In this document: positions 54,304 to 64,000 of the stretch, in pieces
Position numbering within the stretch: the first letter of the stretch is position 1
Layout of the letters: each line of letters begins with the position of its first letter
Assembly (NCBI RefSeq): GCF_012910955.1
Contig: NZ_WTVQ01000011.1
Coordinates: 1-64,000 of the forward strand
Source of the DNA: Aromatoleum diolicum
GTDB taxonomy: Bacteria; Pseudomonadota; Gammaproteobacteria; Burkholderiales; Rhodocyclaceae
Reading direction: 5' to 3'
Length of the DNA stretch: 64,000 bases
Made by a program: the position numbers and the translations under genes
The notes under the pieces: generated by a model
Told to the model about the DNA's origin: nothing
The model's database searches: none
The model's input: the letters and a program-made list of their open reading frames with translations, nothing else

Positions 54304-54339
54304 AGGCGTTTCGGGCCGCCCCCGTTACGCGCTCACACG

Positions 54340-55083
54340 ATGTCGGCCCTGTTCATCTCCGATCTGCACCTGTCCGAGGATACGCCGGAAAATACTCAGG
54401 CATTTCTTGCTTTCCTCGACGGTCCCGCGCGCGCGGCGGAGATGCTCTATATTCTTGGCGACCTATTCGAATATTGGGCCGGTGACGACGATGCCGAAAC
54501 GCCGTTGAACGCAATGGTGTGCGAATCGCTGGCGGCCCTATCTGCAAGCGGCGTGACCATCGCCTTCTTACCTGGCAATCGCGACTTCTTGCTTGGCGAG
54601 GCCTTCGCCGCCGCCGCCGGCATGCGCATTCTGGCCGATCCGACGCTGATCGATCTCGACGGACGTCCGGTATTGCTGAGTCATGGCGACATCCTATGCA
54701 CCGATGATCAGGCCTACCAGACCTACCGCCGCCAGGTCCGCGATCCAGCCTGGCAGACAGCCTTCCTGAATCGCCCACTTGGTGAACGCAAACACCTCAT
54801 CGAAAGCCTGCGTCGTCGCAGCGAATCGGCGAAGCTGGAAAAATCCATGGAAATCATGGATGTAAACGATAGTGCGGTGGAAGCACTTTTACGCGGTAAC
54901 GCATATCCGACCCTGATTCACGGCCACACTCACCGCCCGGCGCGCCACGCGCACCGGGTTGATGAGCACACATGTGCGCGTTGGGTACTATCCGACTGGC
55001 ACGGTGAAGCGACCTACCTGCAGTGGAATGGCAGGGAATTTAGCGCACGTATTGGTCACAAACCAGTCGCAAAACGCACCTAG
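54340..55083 (+). CDS. lpxH: UDP-2,3-diacylglucosamine diphosphatase
   Basis: Hydrolyses UDP-2,3-diacylglucosamine to lipid X in lipid A synthesis, as a peripheral inner-membrane enzyme. It has 247 residues. Metallophosphatase motifs are complete: FISDLHLSEDTP, GDLFEYWAGDD, LPGNRDFLLG, LLSHGDILCTDD and IHGHTHRPARHAH. It ends the ppiA-ppiB-lpxH run and converges on metZ across 29 bp. Confidence 0.96.
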   Translation: MSALFISDLHLSEDTPENTQAFLAFLDGPARAAEMLYILGDLFEYWAGDDDAETPLNAMVCESLAALSASGVTIAFLPGNRDFLLGEAFAAAAGMRILADPTLIDLDGRPVLLSHGDILCTDDQAYQTYRRQVRDPAWQTAFLNRPLGERKHLIESLRRRSESAKLEKSMEIMDVNDSAVEALLRGNAYPTLIHGHTHRPARHAHRVDEHTCARWVLSDWHGEATYLQWNGREFSARIGHKPVAKRT

Positions 55084-55112
55084 GCCGGAAGCCCCTCCCG
55101 GCTGCGCGCATT

Positions 55113-56282
55113 CTAGGCGCTCAATCCGCGGGCGAGGTCGGCACGCAAGTCTTCCAAGGACTCAAGACCGACCGCCACCCGCAGCAAGCCTTCACTAATG
55201 CCGGCCGCCTCCCGCGCTTCGGCGCTGATCCGACCGTGCGTCGTCGAAGCGGGATGGGTGATGGTAGTCTTGGTATCGCCAAGGTTGGCCGTGATCGAGA
55301 TCATCCGCGTCCCGTCGACGACCTGCCACGCCCTTTCCCGTCCACCTGCCACTTCGAAACTGAAGATCGCGCCACCGCTTTTTTGCTGGCGCTTGGCCAG
55401 CGCGTGCTGCGGATGAGATGCGAGGCCGGGGTAATGCACGCGCACAACCCCTGGCTGTCTCTCGAGCCAGCCCGCCAGCTCCAACGCACTCGCAGATTGC
55501 GCTTCCATTCTGATGCGCAGGGTCTCAAGCCCCTTGAGAATCACCCAGGCATTGAAGGGGGAAATGCTTGGTCCTGCCGTCCGCAGAAATTTCAGAACCT
55601 CGTCCACGACAGGTTTCGCACCAGCGACGGCGCCGCCGAGGACCCTGCCCTGACCGTCGAGATACTTCGTCGCCGAGTGAACCACCACATCGGCACCCAA
55701 CTCGAGCGGACGTTGTAAGGCCGGCGTGCAGAAGCAGTTATCCACCGCCAGGATCGCGCCGGCGGCGTGAGCAATCTCGGCCACGGCCGCAATATCGATG
55801 ACTTCCGTTAGCGGATTCGACGGAGTTTCAACAAAAAACAGTCGTGTACGCGGCCGAACCGCAGCACGGTAGGCCGCGAGATCCGTGGCTGGCACGAAGC
55901 TGGTCTCAACACCGAACTTCGCCAGAATGGTGCCGAATAGCTGCTGCGTCGCCCCGAAGAGCCCCGTCGACGCGACGATATGGTCGCCGGCTTGCAGCGT
56001 TGCCATCGCCAGCGAAAGAATGGCGGACATCCCGGAGGCAGTGGCCACGCAGGCTTCGGCCCCTTCAAGGGCCGCCAGACGCTGCTGCATCGCCGTAACA
56101 GTCGGATTCGAAAATCTTGCATAAACGTTGCCTTCCTCCTCACCCGAAAAGCGCGCCGCCGCTTGGGCCGCGCTTTCGAATACGAAGCTGGAAGTCAGGT
56201 AGAGGGCTTCGCTATGCTCGTTGAATTGGCTGCGCGCGATACCCGCACGCACTGCAAGTGTGTCAAATTCGTAAGGAGTCAT
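55113..56282 (-). CDS. metZ: O-succinylhomoserine sulfhydrylase
   Basis: PLP enzyme that makes homocysteine from O-succinylhomoserine and sulfide (direct sulfhydrylation). It has 389 residues. It belongs to the Cys/Met metabolism family: YARFSNPTVTAMQQRLAALE, ACVATASGMSAILSLAMATL, FVETPSNPLTEVIDI and the PLP Lys in VVHSATKYLDGQGR. It is assigned as MetZ rather than cystathionine synthase from its place next to purF, a frequent beta- and gammaproteobacterial order; substrate choice is inferred. purF ends 10 bp upstream. Confidence 0.9.
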   Translation of the reverse strand: MTPYEFDTLAVRAGIARSQFNEHSEALYLTSSFVFESAAQAAARFSGEEEGNVYARFSNPTVTAMQQRLAALEGAEACVATASGMSAILSLAMATLQAGDHIVASTGLFGATQQLFGTILAKFGVETSFVPATDLAAYRAAVRPRTRLFFVETPSNPLTEVIDIAAVAEIAHAAGAILAVDNCFCTPALQRPLELGADVVVHSATKYLDGQGRVLGGAVAGAKPVVDEVLKFLRTAGPSISPFNAWVILKGLETLRIRMEAQSASALELAGWLERQPGVVRVHYPGLASHPQHALAKRQQKSGGAIFSFEVAGGRERAWQVVDGTRMISITANLGDTKTTITHPASTTHGRISAEAREAAGISEGLLRVAVGLESLEDLRADLARGLSA

Positions 56283-56292
56283 GAGTACCGCG

Positions 56293-57819
56293 TCAGTTGT
56301 CGTGGCTGGCCACCAGATTCAGGTCGAGTTGCCCGTCCTCCCCTTCCTCCCCCGAGGACTTGGCCTCGCCACGCTGGTTCTCGACCCCGTTAAGATACTC
56401 TGCAGTGATGTCCCCGGTGATGTAACAGCCATCAAAACAGGAAGTCTCAAAGAAGCTAATTGCGGGATTGACTGCTCGCACCGCCGCCTTGAGGTCAGCA
56501 AGGTCCTGGTAAATCAGCCCGTCGGCACCGATCTCGCGGCAGATTTCCGCTTCATCGCGTCCGGCCGCAATCAGCTCACCACGCGTAGGCATGTCAATCC
56601 CGTACACGTTGGCAAAGCGCACCGGCGGCGCCGCCGAGGCCAAATACACCTTTATGGCACCGGCTTCGCGCGCCATCGACACGATCTCGCGACTGGTGGT
56701 GCCTCGCACAATCGAATCATCGACCAACAACACCTTCTTGCCTCGAAATTCCTGCGGGATCGTATTCAGCTTCTGGCGCACCGACTTACGCCGGATTGCC
56801 TGCCCCGGCATGATGAAGGTCCGGCCGATATAGCGATTCTTGACAAACCCCTCCCGATACGGAAGGTTCAGTTTGTGTGCCATCTCCATCGCCGACGGGC
56901 GGCTGGAATCCGGGATCGGAATCACGACATCAATGTCGGCATGCGGAATCACCCGCTTCAGCTTGTCGGCCAAGAACTCGCCCATCTTGACGCGTGACTC
57001 GTACACCGACACCCCGTCGATGATCGAATCCGGGCGCGCAAGGTACACGAATTCGAACATACACGGCGCCTCGACCGTTTTCTCCGCGCACTGTCGGCTA
57101 TGGAAATTGCCCTTGGTATCGATCAGGATCGCTTCACCCGGCGCGACGTCGCGCAAGGTACGGAAACCCAGCACGTCCATCGCGACGGACTCGGACGCTA
57201 CCAGCCACTCATGCCCCGCCTCGACATCGTTGCGACCGATCACCAACGGACGGATTCCAAAGGGGTCGCGAAATGCCAACAGGCCGTAGCCGGCAATCAT
57301 CACGACCACGGCGTAGGCACCGCGACACCGGCGATGCACGCCTGCAACGGCACGGAACACTGCGTCCTCGTCGAGCTTGAAGCCCTTGGCTGCGGCCTGC
57401 AACTCGTGCGCCAGCACATTGAGCAGCACCTCGGAATCGGAATTGGTATTGATATGGCGCAGATCGGAGAGGAACATCTCGCGCTTTAGCTCTTCCGAGT
57501 TCGTCAGGTTACCGTTATGCGCCAGCAGCAGACCAAACGGTGAGTTGACGTAGAAGGGCTGCGCCTCGGCCGGATTGCACGCCGACCCCGCAGTGGGGTA
57601 GCGGACGTGACCAATCCCCCAGTTACCTACGAGATTTCGCATGTTGCGGGTGCGGAACACGTCGCGCACCAAACCCGGCCCCTTGTGCATCAAGAACCGT
57701 CCCCCCTCGAACGTAGCGATGCCCGCTGCGTCCTGCCCCCGGTGCTGTAACACCTGGAGACCGTCGTAGAGCAACTGATTGACCGGGGAGGTCGCAACAA
57801 CCCCTAAAATTCCGCACAT
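56293..57819 (-). CDS. purF: Amidophosphoribosyltransferase
   Basis: First committed step of purine synthesis, from PRPP and glutamine. It has 508 residues from the ATG at 57819 ([20 protein letters not shown]), placing the catalytic Cys at residue 2. The Ntn glutaminase part has [16 protein letters not shown] and [15 protein letters not shown]. The PRPP loop is [20 protein letters not shown]. An upstream frame to 57933 lies in cvpA and is rejected. It starts 11 bp after cvpA. Confidence 0.97.
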   Translation of the reverse strand: MCGILGVVATSPVNQLLYDGLQVLQHRGQDAAGIATFEGGRFLMHKGPGLVRDVFRTRNMRNLVGNWGIGHVRYPTAGSACNPAEAQPFYVNSPFGLLLAHNGNLTNSEELKREMFLSDLRHINTNSDSEVLLNVLAHELQAAAKGFKLDEDAVFRAVAGVHRRCRGAYAVVVMIAGYGLLAFRDPFGIRPLVIGRNDVEAGHEWLVASESVAMDVLGFRTLRDVAPGEAILIDTKGNFHSRQCAEKTVEAPCMFEFVYLARPDSIIDGVSVYESRVKMGEFLADKLKRVIPHADIDVVIPIPDSSRPSAMEMAHKLNLPYREGFVKNRYIGRTFIMPGQAIRRKSVRQKLNTIPQEFRGKKVLLVDDSIVRGTTSREIVSMAREAGAIKVYLASAAPPVRFANVYGIDMPTRGELIAAGRDEAEICREIGADGLIYQDLADLKAAVRAVNPAISFFETSCFDGCYITGDITAEYLNGVENQRGEAKSSGEEGEDGQLDLNLVASHDN

Positions 57820-57830
57820 GGAATAAGCAC

Positions 57831-58322
57831 CTATTTGAAACGAATCCTGGCAGCCACCGCGTCGGGCAGCCACGGTTTGGCGGCGATCACCGCCGTCTCC
57901 ATCGGAGGCGCGAACGTCGCATTCGCCCACCAAGGCTCACGCGCCACACCGATCAACCCCCCGAGCAACACTACAACAAACGCAATCACCAGACCACGCG
58001 CGAGACCGAAAAACGCGCCGAACAACCTGTCGGCGGCGCCCAACCCCACTGCTTTGAGCAATTCCCGCAGCAAGAAACGCAGCAAGGCGGCGAGCATCAG
58101 CACCACCATAAAGATCAGCGCAAACCCCGCAACCTGTCGCCACGCAGGCTCGACGATCAGACCGGACAACAGGCCCGCTGCATCTGCCGAAAACCGCCAC
58201 GCCGCAAACAAGGCAAGAACCCACGCGAGCAGCGCAATGACTTCGCTGACGAGCCCCCGCCACAAGCCGATCGCCGCAGAAAGGGTCAACACCGCGAGGA
58301 AAATATAGTCGAATACCGTCAT
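57831..58322 (-). CDS. cvpA: CvpA family membrane protein
   Basis: Inner-membrane protein named for colicin V production, later linked to purine-operon context and envelope stress. It has 163 residues from the ATG at 58322 ([20 protein letters not shown]). Four hydrophobic segments are visible, with the family motif [20 protein letters not shown] and [20 protein letters not shown]. It sits directly before purF, the classical arrangement. The molecular role is not settled. Confidence 0.92.
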   Translation of the reverse strand: MTVFDYIFLAVLTLSAAIGLWRGLVSEVIALLAWVLALFAAWRFSADAAGLLSGLIVEPAWRQVAGFALIFMVVLMLAALLRFLLRELLKAVGLGAADRLFGAFFGLARGLVIAFVVVLLGGLIGVAREPWWANATFAPPMETAVIAAKPWLPDAVAARIRFK

Positions 58323-58341
58323 TGACCACACGGAAGACGTC

Positions 58342-59058
58342 TCATCGCGCCATCACCGAGCCGTTCATCCCGCTTGCACGCACCCGCTGCGCCACCTTTT
58401 CAGCATCTTCACGGCCACGGAACGGGCCTACACGCACTCGCGTCACAGCGCCCACTTTTTCAGTGTAGGCGGTAAAACCGCGCTTTTTCAGATCGGCGGC
58501 AATGGATGCGGCCTTGCCGATATCGGAAAAGGCCCCGACCTGAACGACAAAAGATTCACTGGCCGGGACCGCTGACTGGGCCACCGCCTTCCCCTCCAGA
58601 ATTGCCTGGGCTCGTGCAGCATCCTTACCCGCGCCTACTACAGGTAAAGGCGGCACTACTGCCTTGCCCACGGGTTCAGGAGATTTCTCGGAGGGCTTTT
58701 GCATGGAAGATGTCACTGCCGCCGACGCCGCAGTTCGAGACGATGCGGGTCCGTCAGCGGCAGGGGCCGTCGCGGGCCGGACAGGCGCTTCCGGCGGCAC
58801 GGGGCCGGGAGACTGTTCCTCCGGCGGGGGCGCGAGCTGCGGCTCGGGACTCTGCGTAGGCCGGCTAGCGATCGGCCGTGCAAGCGCACTGTCGGCTTCG
58901 CGATCGGGAATCGTGACCTGAATATCCTGCGCGGGCGAACCCGGCTCTTGGTCCATCACCATCGGTAGAACAATTGCAGCGATCAGGGCCAGGGCGGCCG
59001 CCCCGACCAATCGGCGCCGCGAACGCTTCTTGAGTTCGACGTTGTCGCTATCGGTCAC
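58342..59058 (-). CDS. SPOR-domain cell-division protein (DedD-like)
   Basis: Bitopic inner-membrane protein expected to bind septal peptidoglycan. It has 238 residues. The start is taken as GTG at 59058, with GAGG six bases upstream; a TTG at 59070 overlapping the folC stop is the alternative. The N-terminus KKRSRRRLVGAAALALIAAI is a basic cytoplasmic stub plus one membrane helix. Residues about 45-150 are a Pro/Ala-rich periplasmic linker. The SPOR domain is at the end (FVVQVGAFSDIGKAASIAAD, RVRVGPFRGREDAEKVAQRV). It lies in the folC-cvpA-purF cluster as dedD does elsewhere. Confidence 0.88.
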   Translation of the reverse strand: MTDSDNVELKKRSRRRLVGAAALALIAAIVLPMVMDQEPGSPAQDIQVTIPDREADSALARPIASRPTQSPEPQLAPPPEEQSPGPVPPEAPVRPATAPAADGPASSRTAASAAVTSSMQKPSEKSPEPVGKAVVPPLPVVGAGKDAARAQAILEGKAVAQSAVPASESFVVQVGAFSDIGKAASIAADLKKRGFTAYTEKVGAVTRVRVGPFRGREDAEKVAQRVRASGMNGSVMAR

Positions 59059-59066
59059 GCGAAACC

Positions 59067-60344
59067 TCAATGACGAGCGGCACGGACGGCATCCAGCACA
59101 TCCGCGACAGTCAGGAATGAACCAAAGACGACAATTCTATCACCCTCACCTGCTGATTCTTGCGCAACCGAAAAAGCCTCGGCAGGCCGCTTGAAACATT
59201 GCACATCGCCGCGCACGCCAACCGAGCGAAGGCGATCCGCCAAAGCCTCCGCAGTCAAGCCACGCGGTCCGGGCAGTCCAGTCAGCAACCAGTGATCGAC
59301 ACGCTCCTGGATCAGGCGCACTACGCCCTCGACGTCCTTGTCGGAGAGCATCCCTAGCACGGCCCAAGTCTCCGGGAAAAAGCCCATATTCGACAGGTTC
59401 TCCGAAAGCACTCCGGCGGCCTGCGGATTGTGCGCCACGTCGAGTACCACCGACGGCTTGCCCGCCAGGACCTGGAAGCGGCCCGGCAGTTCCACCAGCA
59501 TAAGTCCCTGACGCACTGCCTGCATCGAAACGGGAATGCGGTCGCGTAGCTTTTCGAGGGCCATCAGCGCAGCGGAGGCATTCAACAGCTGGTTGGCACC
59601 GCGTAGCGCCGGATACGCCAGCCCTCCACGACGCACGCCACCCCTGCTCCACCACACCCATTGGGTACGGTCGCCGGAAAATCCGAAATCTTGCCCAACG
59701 AGACACAGATCCGCACCGATCTCGCGTGCATGTGCAACGAGCGACACCGGTGCCAGCGGATCGGAGCAGATTGCGGGGCGGCCGGCGCGGAAAATTCCGG
59801 CTTTCTCAAACCCGATCTGTTCCCTCGTTTCGCCAAGATAGTCCATGTGATCCATCGCCACACCAGTGACGACGGCACAGTCCGGCTCGATTGCATTGAC
59901 GGCATCAAGGCGTCCACCAAGGCCGACTTCGAGAATGATGACGTCGAGCGGTTCGCGGCTGAAGGCGTACCACGCCGCCAACGTACCGTGCTCAAAATAG
60001 GTCAGTGGTATTTCATCGCGCACACGCTCTACGGCGGCAAACCCCTCCACCAGCGCGGCATCCTCGAGCTCACGCCCATCAATGCGTACACGCTCGTTGA
60101 AGCGCAGCAGATGGGGGGATGTATAGCAGCCGACACGATAGCCTGCAGCCAGCAAAATGGCTTCCAGCATCGCACAGGTCGAGCCCTTGCCGTTGGTGCC
60201 ACCCACTGTAATCACCACAGCGTCGCAGCGCACTGCAAGCGCATCGCGCACATGCGCAACACGTTCCAGGCCGAGCTGGATCTGCGCACTGTGCCTGCCT
60301 TCGAGCAGCTCAAGCCAACCGTTCAGGGAATCCGGATATCGCAT
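59067..60344 (-). CDS. folC: Folylpolyglutamate / dihydrofolate synthase
   Basis: Adds glutamate to dihydropteroate and folates. It has 425 residues from the ATG at 60344 (MRYPDSLNGWLELLEGRHSA); a TTG at 60353 is a weaker alternative. The Mur-ligase-like ATP loop is ITVGGTNGKGSTCAMLEAIL. Further motifs are YTSPHLLRFNERVRIDG, LEVGLGGRLDAVNAIEP and SVVLDVAHNPQAAGVLSENL. It starts 15 bp after accD. Confidence 0.96.
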   Translation of the reverse strand: MRYPDSLNGWLELLEGRHSAQIQLGLERVAHVRDALAVRCDAVVITVGGTNGKGSTCAMLEAILLAAGYRVGCYTSPHLLRFNERVRIDGRELEDAALVEGFAAVERVRDEIPLTYFEHGTLAAWYAFSREPLDVIILEVGLGGRLDAVNAIEPDCAVVTGVAMDHMDYLGETREQIGFEKAGIFRAGRPAICSDPLAPVSLVAHAREIGADLCLVGQDFGFSGDRTQWVWWSRGGVRRGGLAYPALRGANQLLNASAALMALEKLRDRIPVSMQAVRQGLMLVELPGRFQVLAGKPSVVLDVAHNPQAAGVLSENLSNMGFFPETWAVLGMLSDKDVEGVVRLIQERVDHWLLTGLPGPRGLTAEALADRLRSVGVRGDVQCFKRPAEAFSVAQESAGEGDRIVVFGSFLTVADVLDAVRAARH

Positions 60345-60359
60345 GTATTGCAACTGGGA

Positions 60360-61229
60360 TCAAACGCCAATGGCTGGCTGACGAGTCAGCAAGGTGAGAA
60401 TTTCTGCGACCTTGGCGCGCATTTCCCGACGATCCACGATCATGTCGATGGCGCCCTTCTCAAGCAGGAACTCGGAACGCTGAAAGCCTTCCGGTAGCGT
60501 TTCGCGAACCGTTTGCTCGATCACCCGAGGTCCGGCAAAGCCGATCAATGCACCGGGCTCGGCAATCACGACATCGCCCATGAAGGCGAAGCTCGCCGAC
60601 ACGCCGCCCATCGTCGGATCGGTCAGAATGGTCAGGAATGGCAGCTTACGCTGCGCCAGCTGAGTGATCGCAGCCGTGGTTTTGGCCATCTGCATCAGCG
60701 AGAACAGACCTTCCTGCATCCGCGCTCCGCCCGTCGCGGTGATGCAGATGAAAGGCAGTCGCTGTTCGAGTGCCGCCTTGGCGCCGCGCACGAAACGCTC
60801 GCCGACGACCGAGCCCATCGACCCCCCCAGGAATTCGAACTCGAAGCACGCCACGACCACCGGAACGGTAAGGACAGATCCCTGCATGACCACCATCGCA
60901 TCGGCCTCGCCGGTATCTTCATTGGCGGCGGACAAGCGTTCGGTGTAGCGCCGTGAATCCTTGAATTTCAGCGGATCGACTGGCATCACCTCGCTTCCGA
61001 TCTCGAACCGCCCCTCGGCATCAAGCAGCAGGTCGAGTCGCGCACGGGCCCGCAGCCGCTGATGATGGCCACACTTCGGGCATACGCTCTGATTGCTTTC
61101 GAGATCCGAGCGGTAAAGCACCGCTTCACAGGCCGAGCATTTGCTCCACAAACCTTCGGGAATGGATTTGCGTGCTGCCGATTCCGCGCGTTTGATCTTC
61201 GGCGGCAACAGTTTCTGAAGCCAGCTCAT
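60360..61229 (-). CDS. accD: Acetyl-CoA carboxylase carboxyltransferase subunit beta
   Basis: Transfers the carboxyl group from biotin to acetyl-CoA in fatty acid synthesis. It has 289 residues. The N-terminal zinc ribbon is complete ([13 protein letters not shown] and CPKCGHHQR). The crotonase-like core has [20 protein letters not shown] and [19 protein letters not shown]. Its ATG overlaps the trpA stop (ATGA), the common trp-accD-folC cluster. Confidence 0.97.
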   Translation of the reverse strand: MSWLQKLLPPKIKRAESAARKSIPEGLWSKCSACEAVLYRSDLESNQSVCPKCGHHQRLRARARLDLLLDAEGRFEIGSEVMPVDPLKFKDSRRYTERLSAANEDTGEADAMVVMQGSVLTVPVVVACFEFEFLGGSMGSVVGERFVRGAKAALEQRLPFICITATGGARMQEGLFSLMQMAKTTAAITQLAQRKLPFLTILTDPTMGGVSASFAFMGDVVIAEPGALIGFAGPRVIEQTVRETLPEGFQRSEFLLEKGAIDMIVDRREMRAKVAEILTLLTRQPAIGV

Positions 61230-62041
61230 CGCGGCGCTCCTTCAATCTGGTCGAGCGCAGTGCGAATGTTCCGCAGGAAAGCTTTGACGTTGGCCACGGC
61301 CTGCTCGCGCGGACTGTTCTCGAGTTCTTCGATGATGCGGCTACCGATCACCACGGCATCGGCGACCTCGCCGATTCGACGGGCCGATTCGGCATCACGG
61401 ATGCCGAACCCGACGCCTACCGGCATGCCGACACGGGCACGAATTTGCGGCAGACGCGCCGCAACGTCGTTGAAATCAAGCGCACCGGATCCCGTCACAC
61501 CCTTCAACGAAACGTAGTAGATGTAGCCGCTTCCAATTTTCGCGACATCGTCGAAGCGCTGCTCGGTCGATGTAGGCGCAAGCAGGAAGATCGGATCGAT
61601 TCCTGCCGCCTTGGCTACCGCGGCGAACGCCTCACATTCGGCCGGCGGGTAATCGACCACCAACACGCCATCTACGCCTGCGTCGCTTGCTGCCGCGACA
61701 AAGCGGTCGGGACCCATCGCTTCGATCGGATTCGCGTAGCCCATCAGCACGACCGGCGTATCGCCGTCCTCGGCACGGAACGTGCGAACCAAATCGAGCA
61801 CTTTACGCAGGCTCATACCCTTAGCCAGAGCCCGCCCGGAAGCACGCTGAATCGTCGGGCCGTCAGCCATCGGATCCGAGAACGGAACACCAAGCTCGAT
61901 GATGTTCGCACCGCTCTCGACCAGCGCATGCATCAATGGCACCGTGAGTTCGGGATCGGGATCGCCTGCGGTAATGAAGGGGATCAGCGCTCGCCGCCCG
62001 GAGGCCTGCAGACGCTGAAAAACAGACTGGATTCTGGACAT
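61226..62041 (-). CDS. trpA: Tryptophan synthase alpha subunit
   Basis: Cleaves indole-3-glycerol phosphate to indole, which is tunnelled to TrpB. It has 271 residues from the ATG at 62041 ([20 protein letters not shown]). The catalytic Glu is in [15 protein letters not shown], and the family signature and Asp are in [12 protein letters not shown] and [11 protein letters not shown]. The phosphate loop is [17 protein letters not shown]. It lies 43 bp after trpB, with a hairpin in the gap. Confidence 0.97.
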   Translation of the reverse strand: MSRIQSVFQRLQASGRRALIPFITAGDPDPELTVPLMHALVESGANIIELGVPFSDPMADGPTIQRASGRALAKGMSLRKVLDLVRTFRAEDGDTPVVLMGYANPIEAMGPDRFVAAASDAGVDGVLVVDYPPAECEAFAAVAKAAGIDPIFLLAPTSTEQRFDDVAKIGSGYIYYVSLKGVTGSGALDFNDVAARLPQIRARVGMPVGVGFGIRDAESARRIGEVADAVVIGSRIIEELENSPREQAVANVKAFLRNIRTALDQIEGAPR

Positions 62042-62058
62042 ATTCACTATCGGGAAAT

Positions 62059-62079
62059 GTGGGTCGCAAATCGACCCAC
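62059..62079 (-). other. Intercistronic hairpin between trpB and trpA
   Basis: A perfect 8-bp stem GTGGGTCG / CGACCCAC with a 5-nt loop fills half of the trpB-trpA gap. No U-tract follows. Segmental mRNA stability or processing is the likely role. Confidence 0.55.
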
Positions 62080-62084
62080 CATAG

Positions 62085-63296
62085 TCAGAACTGGATGCCG
62101 GACTTCTCGGCAACGGTATGCATGTCCTTGTCGCCGCGCCCGGACAGATTGACCAACAGGATCTTGTCCTTCGGCAGGTTCGGAGCGAGCTTCGCCGCAT
62201 AAGCCAGCGCGTGGGACGATTCAAGAGCAGGAATGATGCCTTCCAGGTGGCACAGGTCATGAAAGGCCTTCAGCGCCTCCTGGTCGGTCACGCCGACATA
62301 CTCGGCACGCGCACTGTCCTTGAGCCAGGCATGTTCGGGACCGACGCCGGGGTAGTCGAGACCGGCGGATATCGAATGTGTTTCGATGATCTGCCCATCT
62401 TCGTCTTGCAGCAGATAAGTGCGATTGCCGTGAAGCACGCCGGGTGTTCCAGCCGTAAGACTGGCCGCGTGCCGCCCGGTATCCATCCCCTCACCGGCCG
62501 CTTCGACACCGACCAGCCGGACTCCGGGCACATCGATATAGGGGTGAAAGATGCCCATCGCGTTTGAGCCGCCCCCGACGCAGGCAATCACGTAATCAGG
62601 CTGCCGTCCGGTCATCTCAGGCATCTGCACGAGACATTCATTGCCAATCACCGCCTGAAAGTCGCGCACCATCATTGGATAGGGATGCGGCCCTGCCACG
62701 GTTCCAATGATGTAAAAAGTGTTGTGGATGTTGGTGACCCAGTCGCGCATCGCCTCGTTCAAGGCGTCCTTCAAAGTCTTCGAGCCTGACTCGACCGGCA
62801 CCACCGTGGCGCCGAGCAACTTCATGCGGTAGACGTTTGCAGCCTGACGCCTGATGTCCTCCGACCCCATGTAGACGACACACTCCATCCCATAGCGCGC
62901 CGCGACCGTAGCGCTCGCCACACCGTGCTGACCAGCCCCCGTTTCGGCGATGATCCGCGGCTTGCCCATGTAACGCGCCACCAGCGCCTGGCCGATGCAG
63001 TTATTTACCTTATGCGCGCCCGTGTGGTTCAGATCCTCACGCTTCAGATAGATCTGTGCGCCGCCCAACAGGTCTGACCAACGCCGAGCGTGGTATATCG
63101 GGCTTGGACGTCCAACGTAATGCTTGAGTTCGTACTCGAACTCGGCCATGAATGCCGGATTATTGCGACATGCGTCATAGGCCGCATTCAACTCGTCGAG
63201 CGCCGGAATCAGTGTCTCGGCAACGAACACCCCGCCATAAGGGCCAAAGTGACCGCTCGAGTCGGGAAACTTATAAGGCTTGTCAGCCATCTGCAT
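62085..63296 (-). CDS. trpB: Tryptophan synthase beta subunit
   Basis: PLP enzyme joining indole and serine to tryptophan. It has 403 residues from the ATG at 63296, chosen because GGAG lies six bases upstream; a second ATG at 63290 lacks one. Motifs are [18 protein letters not shown], the PLP Lys in [37 protein letters not shown] and [19 protein letters not shown]. The start overlaps the trpF stop by 14 bp. Confidence 0.97.
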   Translation of the reverse strand: MQMADKPYKFPDSSGHFGPYGGVFVAETLIPALDELNAAYDACRNNPAFMAEFEYELKHYVGRPSPIYHARRWSDLLGGAQIYLKREDLNHTGAHKVNNCIGQALVARYMGKPRIIAETGAGQHGVASATVAARYGMECVVYMGSEDIRRQAANVYRMKLLGATVVPVESGSKTLKDALNEAMRDWVTNIHNTFYIIGTVAGPHPYPMMVRDFQAVIGNECLVQMPEMTGRQPDYVIACVGGGSNAMGIFHPYIDVPGVRLVGVEAAGEGMDTGRHAASLTAGTPGVLHGNRTYLLQDEDGQIIETHSISAGLDYPGVGPEHAWLKDSARAEYVGVTDQEALKAFHDLCHLEGIIPALESSHALAYAAKLAPNLPKDKILLVNLSGRGDKDMHTVAEKSGIQF

Positions 63297-63906
63297 GTCG
63301 AACTCCAGCGATGAATGCAGCGATCAGCGCCGCATCCTTGATGCCCTTGCCCGACTCCACGCCACTGGACACATCCACCGCCCATGGCCTCACGCGGCGC
63401 ACCGCCTCGCCCACATTATCGGGATCGAGGCCACCGGAAAGGATCAGCGGTCTGCCCAAACCAGCGGGAATCAGGGACCAATCGAATACCTTGCCACCTC
63501 CGCCGAACCCATCTACGAAGGCATCCAGCAGAAGGCCCGCGGCCAACGGGTGACAAGCCGAGAATTCTACCAGATCGACTCCGGGTCGCACCCGGGCCGC
63601 CTTGATCCACGGACGTCCGTAACGAGCGCATTCCCCCTCGGTCTCATCACCATGAAACTGCAGGAGTTGCAGTGGGACCCGCGCCAGCGCCTCATTGACG
63701 AACCCAGCTTCCGGGTTCACGAACAGGCCCACCACGGTCACAAAAGGAGGAATCAGTGAGGCGAGTTGTGCCGCGCGCTCGAACGAAACAAAACGCGGAC
63801 TGGGCGGATAGAATACCAGCCCGATCGCATCGGCTCCGGCTTCGACCGCTGCGCGCACATCGTCGGCACGGGTCAGGCCACAGATCTTGATTCGGGTTCT
63901 GGACAC
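63283..63906 (-). CDS. trpF: Phosphoribosylanthranilate isomerase
   Basis: Third step of tryptophan synthesis, an Amadori rearrangement. It has 207 residues. The start is GTG at 63906, immediately after the truA stop (TGA-GTG). The catalytic Cys is in [18 protein letters not shown], and the other sites are [40 protein letters not shown] and the Asp-containing end [16 protein letters not shown]. It is translationally linked to both neighbours. Confidence 0.96.
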   Translation of the reverse strand: MSRTRIKICGLTRADDVRAAVEAGADAIGLVFYPPSPRFVSFERAAQLASLIPPFVTVVGLFVNPEAGFVNEALARVPLQLLQFHGDETEGECARYGRPWIKAARVRPGVDLVEFSACHPLAAGLLLDAFVDGFGGGGKVFDWSLIPAGLGRPLILSGGLDPDNVGEAVRRVRPWAVDVSSGVESGKGIKDAALIAAFIAGVRHADG

Positions 63907-64000
63907 TCAGACGAAAGGAATACGCGGGACCGCGATAATACGCCCTTCCCCCGGCAGCGGCCAGTGCGGGGCGTATTCGACGCCACACAGATACAGGCCA
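63907..64000 (-). CDS. truA: tRNA pseudouridine synthase A, C-terminal fragment (cut by window edge)
   Basis: Only the last 30 codons are in the window, ending GRIIAVPRIPFV and a TGA at 63909-63907. The visible GLYLCGVEYAPHWPLP matches the C-terminal segment of TruA, and truA-trpF-trpB is a conserved order in Betaproteobacteria. The catalytic domain is outside, so the call depends on this short match and on position. Confidence 0.75.
   Translation of the reverse strand, partial: GLYLCGVEYAPHWPLPGEGRIIAVPRIPFV

Noticed and set aside
63283-64000. Tryptophan leader-peptide attenuator before trpF
   Set aside because: trpF starts immediately after the truA stop, so there is no room for a leader.

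Overview
The window is chromosomal housekeeping DNA from a GC-rich betaproteobacterium. Gene content, neighbour order and protein sequences point to the Rhodocyclales (Azoarcus/Aromatoleum/Thauera type). This placement is inferred from gene order (tpiA-secG-tRNA-Leu-nuoA..N; truA-trpFBA-accD-folC-SPOR-cvpA-purF-metZ; yhbY/rlmE-ftsH-folP-glmM) and was not tested by a search. No insertion sequence, prophage, CRISPR array or rRNA operon was seen. Apart from genes cut by the two window edges, no coding region looks broken.

Layout. 1-622 (-): start of a HoxF-like diaphorase gene, cut by the left edge. 623-955: divergent control region. 956-3841 (+): class II (B12-dependent) ribonucleotide reductase, closed by a perfect bidirectional terminator. 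4038-19229 (-): a complete 14-gene complex I operon (nuoA to nuoN) ending in an overlapping Nudix hydrolase gene. 19323-20612 (-): tRNA-Leu(GAG), secG and tpiA. 20807-24632 (-): pstSCAB phosphate transporter with an internal terminator and no phoU. 24810-29804 (-): glmM, folP, ftsH, rlmE, with yhbY divergent. 30399-36713 (-): greA, carB, carA, dapB, bamE, with fur divergent. 37294-39883 (-): recN and nadK. 39969-42486 (+): hrcA, hemH and a small holin-family membrane protein. 42649-45102: a convergent pair, an EF-hand-like protein and a Ser/Thr kinase with a cyclic-nucleotide-binding-like domain. 45275-49181 (+): grpE, dnaK, dnaJ. 49239-50624 (-): cysS. 50830-55083 (+): TPR protein, L,D-transpeptidase, two cyclophilins and lpxH. 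55113-64000 (-): metZ, purF, cvpA, a SPOR protein, folC, accD, trpA, trpB, trpF and the last codons of truA.

How it works together. The strain has a full respiratory complex I, an oxygen-independent ribonucleotide reductase and probably an NAD-linked hydrogenase module, which suits a facultative or denitrifying lifestyle. The DnaK machine carries two recognisable sigma-32 promoters, while HrcA is encoded nearby without a visible CIRCE operator. Envelope work (LpxH, BamE, L,D-transpeptidase, SPOR protein, periplasmic cyclophilin) is spread along the right half.

The least ordinary parts are regulatory or orphan. They include a sigma-28-type promoter in front of an unknown EF-hand-like gene next to an unusual kinase; a leader terminator and U-rich start region before carAB; face-to-face promoters around a 9-bp palindrome between cysS and a TPR/L,D-transpeptidase pair; an intrinsic terminator between pstS and pstC; and an NrdR-like box before nrdJ. 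I found no wholly new multi-gene system. The 42.5-45.1 kb pair is the best candidate for undescribed biology.
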